DNA of 64,000 nucleotides from assembly GCA_029204225.1 (NCBI GenBank), contig CM055101.1, positions 60,133,811 to 60,197,810 of the forward strand, in the 5' to 3' direction. This document shows positions 36,975 through 49,771 of the stretch, one piece after another. Under the pieces are notes generated by a model that was given only the letters and a program-made list of their open reading frames with translations, was not told the origin of the DNA and searched no databases. The first letter of the stretch is position 1. Each line of letters begins with the position of its first letter. Origin of the DNA: Diphasiastrum complanatum (lineage: Eukaryota; Streptophyta; Lycopodiopsida; Lycopodiales; Lycopodiaceae). Made by a program: the position numbers and the translations under genes.

Positions 36975-37981
36975 TGTTAAACGAGAGTAACTTTAACTCA
37001 TAGTTAAGTATACCTCATATGGTATAGTTGACTGTATTTTTAGTCTAATTGTTAACTAGACCCTTTTGCGGGAGCGACGCACCTGTTGTTTTAGAGGTGT
37101 GTTTGTTCGTCCCATAGAACATATATAGATCTCACACTTCAGTCTCGATCATCGAGAGAGAAGAGTTTATGCTTATGTAAGAGATTGAAGAAGTGAACAA
37201 AGTTCTGTGAGTTATTCTCTCTTATCTCTGTTCTCAACATTGTTGAGTGTGAGTGATCTTGAGTCTGCTAACAATCTCTAACGCATTTCATGAATTACTC
37301 TCTGATCATACAGACGCTCTAGTACATTACAGTAGTTTGCTATGTTTCCGTAAAGTATGTTCTAAAGAACTGTCTTAAAACCATCTTATTCGTCTGTCGC
37401 AAATACTTTCTTTTCGGCACTCGAATAACGATTATCTTTGGTACAGTCTAGCACGATCATTGAATAAAGCTGTATGTATACATATGAGATGACAGTCCCT
37501 GTTTGAATAATTGAGTCTTTGATCTGTTTTTCTGATTGGCATTGACATAAGTTTCTAACGTGTTCTAAAACTCTTTGTGTTCTTTAACCATTAAGTTGGG
37601 CTTTAGTTGTTGAAGACTTCTGTCTAGAAATGAATAGTTCACGAACGCGATTAATTAATTGTCTGCACAGTCGCATTTACATCGAACAATTCTCGATTCT
37701 CTGTTGACACCTTAATTAGCCAGAGTGTAGTACTGTTGTACTACTCTGATAACATCTCATCTGTAGAACGCGCTTCCTTCAATTCGATAGAGGCCAGATT
37801 GTTGTTCTGAATTTATTAACATTACACATCCCAAACATAATGTGTCTGTCGACAACCAGAATAACACTCGAAACCACTTGTCATAAATTGTACCAAAAAC
37901 ATAACTTTCTAACGCTGTCCTCTGTGGGAACGACATTATTTACTATAAAATCTATATTAACCATGTTGGTATAGTACGACA
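36975..37981 (+). repeat. 5' LTR of gypsy element
   Basis: Starts TGTTAAACGAGAGTAAC and ends TATAGTACGACA, about 1007 bp, with TATATAGATCTCAC near 37124 as likely core promoter and a leader rich in CTCT. Its two ends recur together, without the middle, at 41867-41980. The primer site follows 12 bp later. Confidence 0.75.
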
Positions 37982-37993
37982 TATACCAATTTT

Positions 37994-38011
37994 TGGCACC
38001 GTTGTCGGGGA
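37994..38011 (+). other. Primer-binding site, tRNA-Asp type
   Basis: TGGCACCGTTGTCGGGGA differs by one G-to-A and one C-to-T from TGGCGCCGTTGCCGGGGA, the site complementary to the 3' end of tRNA-Asp used by plant Athila-type gypsy elements. Confidence 0.75.
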
Positions 38012-38063
38012 TAGTTTAGGAAAGTTATAAGAAATCTGACAAATCCATCTCCATCTCTAGTGT

Positions 38064-39110
38064 ATGTCAGATAGACAATCCAGATTAGAACGATATTGTA
38101 AGCTTAGAGAGGAATTTTTAGGAAGACAAAGTGAGAGTACTAGTCGAAGAAATCTAGACGAAATCACTGCCAAGTTACTTGAACTCCTAATTAGCTTTGG
38201 TATGGAGGGTCCTGCTGCACGTTTCACTTCTATCTCTAAAATTAAATACGATTATTTTAAAGGGACTTCTTCTGATGATGCAGATAGCTATGTCTCACAA
38301 TTTGAGTCAATCGCTAATGCGAATAACGAGGGAATTGACGTAGACAAACTACAAATCTTCCTTGGTCTGCTAAGAAAGCAAACGCGCATCTGGTACAGCC
38401 AAGTTGAACCAGGCCGTATAGGAACCTGGTACTTGCTGAAAGATGTGTTTCTGAAACAGTTCAGAGAGATCGGTTACAAATCTAGAATTCTTGGACGTCT
38501 GAACAATGTTCAAAAGAAGAGTAAAGAATCCTTTCGCATACGTCGTCAACTTCTAAAGTTGAAAAGCTTTGGAAGAGTAATATGGCTGACCTTAATAAAA
38601 AGTTTAATGACTTAAAAGTGCAGATCTCTGAAGTTGCAGATAAAAGACCAAAAGCGTCTTCTTCCAACTCAAGAATGTGGTGTACGAAATGTGAAACTTC
38701 TGGACACACTAAGGAAGATTGCAGTACTGTGAATGTCAAATACATTGAAGATCCTGTCTAGGAGGTACTTTTTATTTTTCAAAATGATGCGACTACTAAC
38801 TATGTACAGGGTACTGCAGCATCAGCCCAGCAGGACAGACCCAAGTTCGCACCAAGAAGACATAATCCTCCTGAATTCGTTGGACCAGCGAAGTCTCAAA
38901 CCGCGACTAAACCAGTTTGGGGCAACTGCTACAACTGTGGAGAGCCGGGACATTTTTCTCCTGACTATCCTCAACGGCGAAAGCCGATTGGTTATGTACC
39001 ATTATGCTCAAATTGCAGAGAGCCTGGCCACAAGTATCATGACTGCCCTCAGCCACAGAAGCCGCAACCCAAATATCAGTATGTAGCAACACGAGCTGCT
39101 GCAGACACGA
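38064..39110 (+). pseudogene. Ty3/gypsy gag with three zinc knuckles
   Basis: The frame from ATG 38064 encodes a gag: YFKGTSSDDADSYVSQFESI, then FLKQFREIGYKSRILGRLNN. A frameshift near 38530 leads into ADLNKKFNDLKVQISEVADK. Three CCHC knuckles follow: CTKCETSGHTKEDC (about 38680), CYNCGEPGHFSPDY (about 38930, last Cys now Tyr) and CSNCREPGHKYHDC (about 39010). Knuckles bind element RNA for packaging. There is a stop near 38760. The protein covers the capsid and nucleocapsid, but the protease and reverse transcriptase that should follow are deleted, and the frame goes on straight into the RNase H end. Confidence 0.85.
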
Positions 39111-39136
39111 AAGCGAAAGCTGCGACTGATGTTGTT

Positions 39137-40728
39137 GTGCATAGAATTGACGTTATTGAAGGAAAACTGGCAAAAACAAAATATCAGTCCTGGCCAAGTG
39201 ACGTAGAGAAATTATTCAAAGTCATGAGTCGACAGCTCAGTGAATCAGAGAAGAATTATTCGGCTACAGAAAGAGAAGCACTTGGCATGATTTTCACTGT
39301 AAAAAAATTTGGCATTATTTGTTGGAATATGTATTTATTTTTCATGTGGATCATTATGCTCTTAAGTATCTTGTAAATAAACCAGATCTATCAGGACGAA
39401 TTGCTCGATGGGTTCTACTTTTGCAGGAATTTACTTATCAAGTAGAGCTTCGTCAAGAAAAATATTATACGAATGTTGATTATCTATCGCGACTCAGCAT
39501 CAGAAAAACTGAAGACCCTATCAATGATGATTTTTCAGACGAACATTTATTCGAAATTTCATCTACAAATTCGCTATATTTTGATATTATCGTTTATCTT
39601 AAGAATCAGATATATCCGGATGGTTACGATTTGGAGCAAAAGACCATTTTTCAATATAAGGTAGCCCCTTATACAATTATTAACAATGTTCTGTACAAGC
39701 TTGGTGCTGACCATCAATTACAAAGATGTCTTGAAACTGAAGACATTAAAAAGGTCGTTAAAGCCTTACACTCAGAAGATGCTGGTGGACATTTTGCTTT
39801 GAGGAATACAGTTAATAAGATATTGACTGCCAAGTATCGGTGGCCAACAATGTTCAAGGATGTATCAAATTTTATTCATTCATGTGATCCATGTCAGAGA
39901 TCTGGTAAGCCTACAAAAGCAAGGAATTGGCCGTTGACACCAATCCTGCCTCTTGCACCATTCGAGAAGTGGGGGATTGACTTTGTCGGTCCAATCAAAT
40001 CTGTTACACGACATACGAAATGTCGTTATATTCTAGTTGCAACGGATTATGCTACTAAGAACGTTGAAGCAGAGGCGACAAAACGAAACGATGCGAAAAC
40101 TATAGCGACGTTCTTATTCAAAAGTATAATCACAAGATATGGTTGTCCACTTGAACTAGTAATGACCGAGGTACACATTTTTTAAATGACACTATACGGT
40201 TGCTGACAACTTATTTCCTGATCAAACACAGAAAAACTACACCGTATAATCCAAAAGCAAATGGGTTGACAGAAAGAGCTAATGGAATTTTATGTAAGAT
40301 CCTGAACAAAATTACTATTGCACATGCAACGGATTGGGATTAGAAACTACCATCAGTTCTCTAGGCTTATCGCAACATAGAGAAAATCACAACGAACAGA
40401 TGCAGAATGTATAAACGAAAGGTTGACTAATATTGAAGAACTAGCTGAAGCTCGAGAGACTTCACAAAAACTAACGGAGAAAATTTAGAAACAAAGAAAG
40501 AAGAAATATCACAGTCATATAAAAAAATGTGATCTTAAAGTTGATGATTATGCGTTGATATATGACAGTCGCCATCAAAAGTTCCCTAGAAAACTCCATA
40601 TGCGATGGCTTGGACCTTATAAAGTCATAGAGGTGTTTGACAATGGTTCTGTGCAACTTCAATCACTTGAAGGTGAACTATTACCTACACGTATTAACGG
40701 GTCCAAACTGAAGAAATATTATCTTTGA
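39137..40728 (+). pseudogene. Ty3/gypsy RNase H end and integrase
   Basis: RNase H remains as NYSATEREALGMIFTVKKF, and after a frameshift near 39315 as FHVDHYALKYLVNKPDLSGR. The integrase zinc domain is in the frame 39319-40185: H and H in HSEDAGGHFALR, C and C in CDPCQRSG. The core follows, with GIDFVGPIKSV for the first Asp. The second Asp is lost (VMTEVHIF where SDRG-HF is usual). After a frameshift, LTERANGILCKILNK supplies the Glu. The C-terminus has DDYALIYDSRHQKFPRKLHM and RWLGPYKVIEVFDNGSV. The RNase H and integrase C-terminal motifs fit the Athila/Tat branch. Three or more stops and the missing Asp make it inactive. It lies between gag and the extra ORF. Confidence 0.88.
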
Positions 40729-41215
40729 CAGAAAGTTTTTTTTATTTTTATTATTTTCTATTATTTTTTAAATTAATTGAGAATTTTCTTTTATCTTGTC
40801 TAAATTTTTTCGCAACTTTTCTTTTATTTTTTCTATAAATTTTCTAGAAATTTTCGTGAAACTTTCGAGAATTTTTCTTGACTTCTCTCAATCTTTCAAT
40901 ATCATTTTAAAAGTATTTTCGAGATTTTTTCACGACACTAAATTTGGTAGTCAAATTTTCGTAATTTGTTTTCGAGAATTCTTCTAGAATCTTTTCTAGC
41001 ATTTTCTCCAATCTTTTGAGAAATTTTCTAGTATGTTGCTAAAATTCTTTCGAGAATCTCTCGACATACTTTTTGTATCCCTCCATTAAAGATGATGGTC
41101 ACGTGATCATCATTATTCAAACGTGTGTACGCTCACAGATATTGTTTTTCCTTAATTTATTTTTTTCTTTTCACAAACGGTCTTCCGTCATTAAAGATCG
41201 ATCTGACAAATTATA
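40729..41215 (+). promoter_or_regulatory. AT-rich spacer with clustered TTCNNGAA words
   Basis: TTCNNGAA occurs at 40842, 40853, 40864, 40971, 40982 and 41049, with three and then two copies set exactly 11 bp apart. The inverted TTC/GAA pair is the building unit of heat-shock elements, although the gaps between units here are three bases, not two. It lies between integrase and the extra ORF of the gypsy element. A link to heat response is inference. Confidence 0.4.
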
Positions 41216-41249
41216 GTTTCAAACACTGAGCCATGCACGTCCTCCATAA

Positions 41250-41882
41250 ATGGAAGTGACAGATGTCAAGTCATCATGCCACATCATCAACCCTTCCACA
41301 CCGCTACTGCTTATCAGAGTTATTTTCCATTTTTCTTCTTTACACTTTCTACCTGCGAGTTTATGCTTTCCTGCGCTCATTCTCTTTGCGATCAAAGCAC
41401 TCTTTTGTGAACTATTGCGATCTACGAAGCTATCGTCAAACATTCGACCAATGGCTTCCGGATCAAGCTCTAGCTCTAATATCATATGGAAAGCACGCAC
41501 AGGAATCCGCCTGGCATCCATCCAGTCCTTTTTGGATCGATGCAAGTTGGGTGATTTGAAAGTGGACCTCTCCATCATCCTCTTGGAAGTCAGTACTGAG
41601 TTTGTGAACTCTATCCATTCAATTTCAGAGGAGGAATTCAAAGTTCACGTACGAGGCAAATTCTTCACCATCTCTGAAGACTTGTTTTGCACAGCCCTCG
41701 GATTACCATTGGATGGGAAGCTGGTTGTGACAAATAAAGATTCGGTGGATAAAGCTGTCCACTTCTTAAGCAACTGCTTCGTACCCACGAAAGGGTACAA
41801 AATCTCTATGATCCGAGATGCAACATTCAAACTGTTTTGTAAATACGCAAACCAAGCCATAAGACATGTTAAACTAGAGTAA
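41250..41882 (+). CDS. Extra ORF of an Athila-type gypsy element, C-terminally truncated
   Basis: The frame is open from 41250; the likely start is ATG 41451 (ASGSSSSSNIIWKARTG). The central part, EEFKVHVRGKFFTISEDLFC then TALGLPLDGKLVV, matches the plant retrotransposon ORF often placed between pol and the 3' LTR in Athila-type elements. Its function is unsettled; older papers called it envelope-like, but I see no membrane segment. The frame ends a few codons inside the shortened LTR (HVKLE from LTR bases), so the normal C-terminus has been deleted. No stop interrupts it before that. Confidence 0.55.
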   Translation: MEVTDVKSSCHIINPSTPLLLIRVIFHFSSLHFLPASLCFPALILFAIKALFCELLRSTKLSSNIRPMASGSSSSSNIIWKARTGIRLASIQSFLDRCKLGDLKVDLSIILLEVSTEFVNSIHSISEEEFKVHVRGKFFTISEDLFCTALGLPLDGKLVVTNKDSVDKAVHFLSNCFVPTKGYKISMIRDATFKLFCKYANQAIRHVKLE

Positions 41883-41980
41883 CTTTAACTCATAGTTAAA
41901 TTGTACCAAAAACATAACTTTCTAAGGAACGACATTATTTACTATAAAATCTATATTAACCCTGTTGGTATAGTACGATA
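41867..41980 (+). repeat. Internally deleted copy of the gypsy LTR
   Basis: 114 bp that join the first 30 or so bases of the 37 kb LTR (TGTTAAACTAGAGTAAC), a part near its 3' third (TTGTACCAAAAACATAAC) and its last 55 bases (ACATTATTTACTATAAAATC to TATAGTACGATA). About 890 bp are missing, and the terminal CA reads TA. Both LTRs are preceded by AGACA. No target duplication follows it. Confidence 0.75.
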
Positions 41981-42355
41981 GGTGCTCACTTAAACTTCAC
42001 TTATTTGGGTTGAGAGTTGATGATCAAGTCACCACCACCAACATTTTGGCCTTACACGCAAGGGCACATGGTAATCATAAACAAATTTGACATGCTTGTG
42101 TGATCTTCTTCTTCTTTTTTTAACTTATTTTATTTTGTTATTTGAATTAAACTTTTTTTAAAATGATGCCACGTAATTTTTTTTTTAAAGTGATGCCATG
42201 TAATGTCTATAGGATTTCGTAATTTTTGCTTGGGTCGCATATCGATTGCCAGAGTCTGAGGAGTCCAAGGCCTAGTTGTCTGCTGGTACTACCTGTAATC
42301 AAGTCATCCATAGGAAATCCGTAGACATTGCCTTAACTGAACAAACCAACAACTG

Positions 42356-44225
<1,870 letters not shown>

Positions 44226-45868
44226 CTAGGCCAAGTCGAATGCAAAGCATGTGGGGGTTGGCTTACGGAGGTCCAGATGGCTGAACACCCGGAACATGGC
44301 AAGAACACGCCTCTTTCTGGTGACAAAAGTCACCAGGAAGAGGGCCTCCCGGACGATGGCTCTGACCCAGGGAAGTGCTCCAATGTCCCCCATCAGAAGG
44401 TCTATGTCGTAGGCTGCACAGGGGGTATGAGCAATATGAGGGAACTCGGCCTCTAGCAGTACACCCATCTGAATGCAATTCGTGGCATTGTCCGTCACCA
44501 CCGTGACGACATGCTGTGGGCCTATGGCTAGGATGGAAGACCTAATGACATCAAACATGAACTCTGCAGATATGACTCTCCCCCCAGTATGTTGAGGATC
44601 GGTCTCCTCCTGACATCAGTCCAGCCATCGGACATGATGATGCAACCGTAAGTGGCCCAATGCCGACGTAGAGGCTCCATCTCTCTAGACAAGGACTCGA
44701 CCCTATCCCTCAGCATGTGTGTGCGGACAACCTCTGAACTAGGGACTCTCCAGCTAGGACTGACAGACTGTGCAAGGCGGAAGGCCCTTCTGAAGGGCTC
44801 AGAGTTGGTGATGGCAAAGGGCAGGTTCAGCTCATAAATCAGACTGGCCACGGCCTGTGTGGCCTCTCTGTCCATGTGCGGCTGATGCGCACCGCGAATG
44901 GTCTGCTGCACAAGGGCTCTCCCTGGTGGGCGACGGGTGGTGGACCTCCAACACGGTGCACCAACCGTGACGGGAATGGACGATGACGCGACAGGCTGGG
45001 CACTGGTGGATGCATCGGCTGTAGACGTGGAATGGGGAGAGTGGGATGCACTGGCAGGGATGGGTGCAGCAGCATAGGTGGGGTGCATTGGTGGAGGGGC
45101 AACATTTGGCATGGGGTACAAAAACTGCTGGCTGAAGAGGTCATCCGGATGGGAAGGGAAGGAAGAAGAGATCTCTTCCACATCCTCAAAGGCCCGCCCA
45201 GTAGCATCCTGGGCCTGCTCGGGTGGCGGAGAGTCCATGAGAAAGTCGTAGACTGGTGGAGTGCGAGCAACAGTGGGTGGTGGTGGAACCGCAGTGGCAA
45301 CTGGCGAACGCAATGGGACGGGATCCACCGGAATCTAAGCAGATGGGGGTGCGTGAGGCAGAACTGTCTGAGGGGGATGAGGGGCAAAGGGACCGGAGGA
45401 GGATGCACTCCCTCTCCTCGTGCGTGCCAGCCAAGTAGGCAGCAACTCTGGGTCAGCCACATAAGGAGCGGTGCAAAATCGAAAAATGCCCTCCGAAATG
45501 GCGTTCTCCCCTGCCACGAGCTGCGACCCGTAAGTGTCCAGTAGTCGCTGATTGTCGGGGACGGTCATGCTGCCACAAGGGGCAGCATTCAAGGTGGCAC
45601 CATTTTTGGTGCGTGCACCGAGCAGATGGCCTTTAAGACGAGTGAGGGATGCAGCAAACTTGACGAGACAGTATCGGCAGCGCACGATCTTCTGACCGGT
45701 ATTGTTGGCCTTGTCGGCAATCCGCCTGACAATGTCTACCTCATCCCACAGACCGGAAAGGTCGGATTGCACCATTGCAGATGAAATGAGGGATGGATTG
45801 CTGGAAAAAAAACAACAGGGTTCATTGTTGGAGAGACGCTGAAAATGGGCGAAGGCAGGGCGAAGCAA
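44226..45868 (-). pseudogene. hAT transposase (BED finger, DUF659), truncated
   Basis: The likely start is Met at 45775 (VQSDLSGLWDEVD). A BED-type finger follows: RCRYCLVKF (Cys pair) and LTRLKGHLLGA (His). A Pro-rich stretch is broken by one in-frame TAG at 45335, followed by more Pro/Ser-rich linker. Then comes the DUF659 part: LPFAITNSEPFRRAF, RDRVESLSREMEPLRRHW, CIIMSDGWTDVRRRPILNIL. A frameshift near 44560 leads to HVVTVVTDNATNCIQMGVLL, with a catalytic-type Asp, and IAHTPCAAYDIDLLMGDIG. Homology ends at LRKPTPTCFAFDLA near 44226. The catalytic C-terminal half with the hAT dimerisation domain is absent. hAT enzymes cut and paste the element through terminal inverted repeats; candidate end repeats lie upstream at 46040-46380. 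Confidence 0.85.
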
Positions 45869-46039
45869 GTCAGATGCAAGGCAAGGCGTTGCGTGGGCGA
45901 AGGGCGACGCAAGGAATCAGAAGGCAGGTAGGCAAAAACAACAGCGATGGCAGGGCGGATAAGGGCGCAAAAAAATTTGAGATGAAATGCGAGGGGGGCG
46001 GGTAGTTTTAGGTTAAAAAAATATTAAATATTAAAGAAT

Positions 46040-46380
46040 ATATTTTATTGTCGTACCGCGGTACCAGTATGGTCCCGCGGTACCGGGATCCACGATACCC
46101 AATACCGCGGGACCTATGGTTCACACATTTAAATTTCTGGTATATATACATAAACCAAAGTTCCAGGTGTCGTGGTACGGCATGGGTGCCGTACAGGTGC
46201 CGTGGAACTGAAACTACCCACGGCACCTGTTTTTTGTTTTTTTTTTTTCTTAAGTCATTTTTAGTGAAAAAAAATAAGAAAAAAAATTAAAAGAAAAAAA
46301 AACAGGTGCCATACAATGGCACATGTGGCGTGGTAACAGCACCTGGACCCCATGGCACCTGTGCCGTGGGGTACTTTGAC
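46040..46380. repeat. Palindrome-rich element end beside the hAT gene
   Basis: Dense short inverted words. GTACCGCGGTACC-like sequence lies at 46053-46085. A 12-bp-arm hairpin, CAGGTGCCGTGG and CCACGGCACCTG, lies at 46194-46229. Further CAGGTGCC/GGCACCTG copies lie at 46303, 46340 and 46355, with long T and A runs between. A wider imperfect inversion pairs 46160-46243 with 46290-46378. hAT elements often carry subterminal repeats bound by their transposase, and this lies upstream of the transposase start. A nested MITE is the alternative. Confidence 0.5.
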
Positions 46381-46810
46381 ATAAACTTACACAATTTTGA
46401 AGGCTAATATGCAAAATAAATCAAAACATTATGTTTGGGAAAAAGGAACACGTTTTTAGAAGTTCCTCGTGTACGGAAACTTGCTGATGTTACCAAACTT
46501 TGTTGAAGGTATGGATTTCTAACCTCTCTGATCAAGAATTTTCCAAATTTTCAAAAGTCTCACATTTGAAAGTTTTGAAAATGCGGTTGACCTTTGCTAC
46601 CTTGCACATCACCTTGACCTTGCACATGCTTAAACAGCAAAAAACTGACGATCAGAAGAAAAAATTTGAAAAACTTTCAGTAACCATTGATACGGGTGTT
46701 CCTAAGGATTTTCGTTAGAAACGGGTACGGTACCGTTCCTTAGGATCACCCATTCTATTCCTAAGGAACATTTTCAGGAACTGATTTTCTATGATCAATG
46801 GATTCCTAAG

Positions 46811-46962
<152 letters not shown>

Positions 46963-47152
46963 CCCCGATCCCTCTCCCTCGCTGTGAAGATTGAGCAGCC
47001 AGTTGAAATCCATTGATCGCATCTGGCAACCTGTTGAATTCGCAAACTGCTGATCTAAAATCATTCAATGGCAACCCGCTAGTCTGAAATCGTTCATTGC
47101 CATCTGAAATCCGTTGATCCCGATCAGGTAGTAATATCAAATTACAGTATTC

Positions 47153-49330
47153 ATGATTTTCGGACCGGCCAGCACTTCCGGCTCTGACCTTATGGGCGTG
47201 ATTCCGTCCACATGGGCAATCCCCTCTCCATCACTTGCTCTCACACTCCCACCACCACCACCACCATTTACTGCCTCCCCCACACCCTCACTAACTCTCA
47301 ACATGGGCTTCACTTCCACACTTCCACAAAAGCCCTCCCCTTTACAAATCTCCACCCTACTTGACTCCACAGTCAACGTAGATGATTTTGCATTACAATT
47401 ACTAACTGCATTACCATCAACCACTGTCACCACTAATCCAATCCCACACTCTCCGCCACGTAGTATCTCCCCAACCCTCAATCCACAATCACCTCCACCT
47501 ACCTTTCATACACCTCCGTCTAGCTCTATTCTTGATTTTCTACCATTTAACCCCATGTCGTATCCTAACTACACACGCACCCTCCCTGACATTGGTCCTT
47601 GGGAGCAGCTACCCCTTACAACCCAAAAAGTGGTATGGTTGGTGAATGAGATCCAATACAATATATTCAGCACCCTAGGGGGACAGTATACTATGTGGCA
47701 ATTTGACGATGGTGCTATGGCGAACCTTCAGAAAGATAAAGCAAGGCTGGAGGAGGAAAACAAACAACAATAGCTGCAGATCCAGAACCTAACAAATTAC
47801 AATCAACAACAACTAGCAGATGCTACTCACCTCCAGAACCAGCTCCAACTGAAGGTATCCCACATGCAACAAACCATCGATACCCTCAAAGCCGAAAAGG
47901 ATGAGGCTATAACAGATTCACAAGCAGCATGTTCCACTATGAAAGAACAGTTGGAAATGGTGGACTTCAACGACTTCGTACCACCAGCTATTCTTGAGGG
48001 AACTGCCATTCCAGTGGTGGCCTATCAAACGCTGACCCAAAAGCTAAAAGCCACGATGGAGCAACACTCAAAATTACAACAATCATACATTGCTTTCGTC
48101 GAGGCCCTCAACCAGCACATAGCCACCGTGGAAGAACGCTTAAAGGCTGCTACCCAGTCGACACCATCGGTTCATGCAGAGCACGCCCAATTCCATGATT
48201 CGGGACACCACTTTGATGGACCAGATGGTGGAGATGGAACAGTGTTTCAACAGCCTCCTCCTGCAACGCAAGGTTCCGCATTTCAAGGCCAACCCCTGGG
48301 GCAAGGAGATCAAACACCAACCAATCCATCGGGCTCTAAGGGTACCAGCTCCCAACATTTTTTTTTCCCTTCCACCACTTCTAACCCCCTCGACACCACT
48401 AACCTCACCTTCATTCCATGACAATTTTCTCCTGAGGCACAAAGAATTGCAGAAGCTAACCCCTCGCCTTCTCTCTCTCCTGAACCCGATCCACAAACCG
48501 AACACGAGATTGCCTCTAAAGCCCCAACCATCCGGCACAGAATCATGCCCACAGAACCAAGCAAGGAGTTGTGCGCCTCTCATGAGTTTGCAAAGAAGTA
48601 TTCAACAACGAAAGAGCAAGGTGGCTACATATAGCCAGATCTGGACCAGTGTTAGACACATAAACCAGCAGTCAAACTCCTGGATCCACAACCTCTCTAA
48701 CGTCATCAGCTCTTCTTACAAAGTAACACCTCAATGGCATGGTATCTCAAAGCTCCCTCCTACATGCGCACCAATCCTTATTACTATCCAGTAACGAGGC
48801 GAGAACCGTTTCCTGCCACCAAGGTCAAGAACGGAATCTTTTAGCCTAAGCTCACAGGCGTGGATACCGGCAACTTAGCCGAAGACATGGTCACCAACTG
48901 CCGAGTATTCTACCAGAAGCACCATGGCAATCCTGATGTCAGATACTTTGCGGATAATTGCGGCCTAGTGGCATTTCTGGCAGAACTCAGAGGTTTTTGG
49001 AATCGAGGGTTACCCCCAATCACCCTTGACATCAATAAACCCTTGCGCACGCAAGATGGCCATATCAACGTTGCAAGGCTCTATTATCGTGCTGCACTCA
49101 CTTCCGCCCTGCATGTTGATATGGTGGAGCTATGGAAAACCCATAACTTTCTCCAAGGTATGCTCCATTACTACAAACCCATGCCCTTCCTGAACAAATT
49201 ACAGTGGCAAATGATGGAGGGCATCGGCACGACAATCTACCACTCCCGACAACAACAATCTCGCCTCCAAGAAGCCCAAAAGATTCAGGACGAAAAGGCA
49301 TCGATTGGTGTGAGACCACCAATCCAATAA
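47153..49330 (+). pseudogene. Pro-rich coiled-coil protein, gag-like, with several stops
   Basis: One frame is readable from ATG 47153 to the TAA at 49328, broken by TAG 47771, TGA 48419, two TAGs near 48631 and 48649, and further stops to about 48840. The N-terminal part is Pro/Ser/Thr rich (about 130 residues), then LPDIGPWEQLPLTTQKVVWL. A Gln/Glu coiled coil follows (TIDTLKAEKDEAITDSQAAC, TLTQKLKATMEQHSKLQQSY), then a Gln/Gly/Pro tail and a last conserved-looking block with DVRYFADNCGLVAFLAEL. I do not recognise the family. The purine tract AAGGAGAGGG and a TG-starting LTR directly after the stop suggest a gag-only, non-autonomous LTR element. The stops could have come from CAG and CGA codons by C-to-T change. 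Confidence 0.5.
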
Positions 49331-49771
49331 GGAGAGGGATAATGTTAGCAACTGTGTTAACACAAAGAAAATAAAAAAATAATAATAAAACTCCGTGGCA
49401 TGTAAGACCACGTATGAGTATATGTCAATAAACTTCAAGCCATGGCATGTGCTTTGTAAGTCCATGAGTAGAAGCTGAAATAATAATAAAATAGCTTAAA
49501 CTTAGATTTAGAACTTAGACTTAGGAAACTTAAGATTAGAACTATTTTATCTTAAGTTTTCCTAAGTTAAGAAATTTGAAGTTCTAAATCCTAAGTTAGA
49601 AGTTCTTGAAAGGCTAGAAACAGATTGGTCCCATAAGTTAGTAGACACTTATGGAAGACCCTCCTTGCCATAAAAGGAGAGGTATTTGCATTGTAACCAA
49701 CACTTTTGAGATTAAGCTATATGTCATGAACAACTCTTAATCTTAACTAGAAATTGAAGCTCGAACCTACA
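49330..49771 (+). repeat. Polypurine tract and 3' LTR
   Basis: AAGGAGAGGGATAA precedes TGTTAGCAACTGTGTTAACA at 49343. TATA-like CATAAAAGGAGAGG lies near 49670. The end is set at CTACA (49771) but is uncertain. It contains a long hairpin at 49499-49597. I did not find the 5' partner. Confidence 0.5.
49499..49597. repeat. Hairpin inside the LTR
   Basis: Left arm 49499-49535 (AACTTAGATTTAGAACTTAG onward) is the near-exact reverse complement of the right arm 49549-49597, apart from a short internal gap in one arm. The loop is about 13 bases. Confidence 0.75.
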
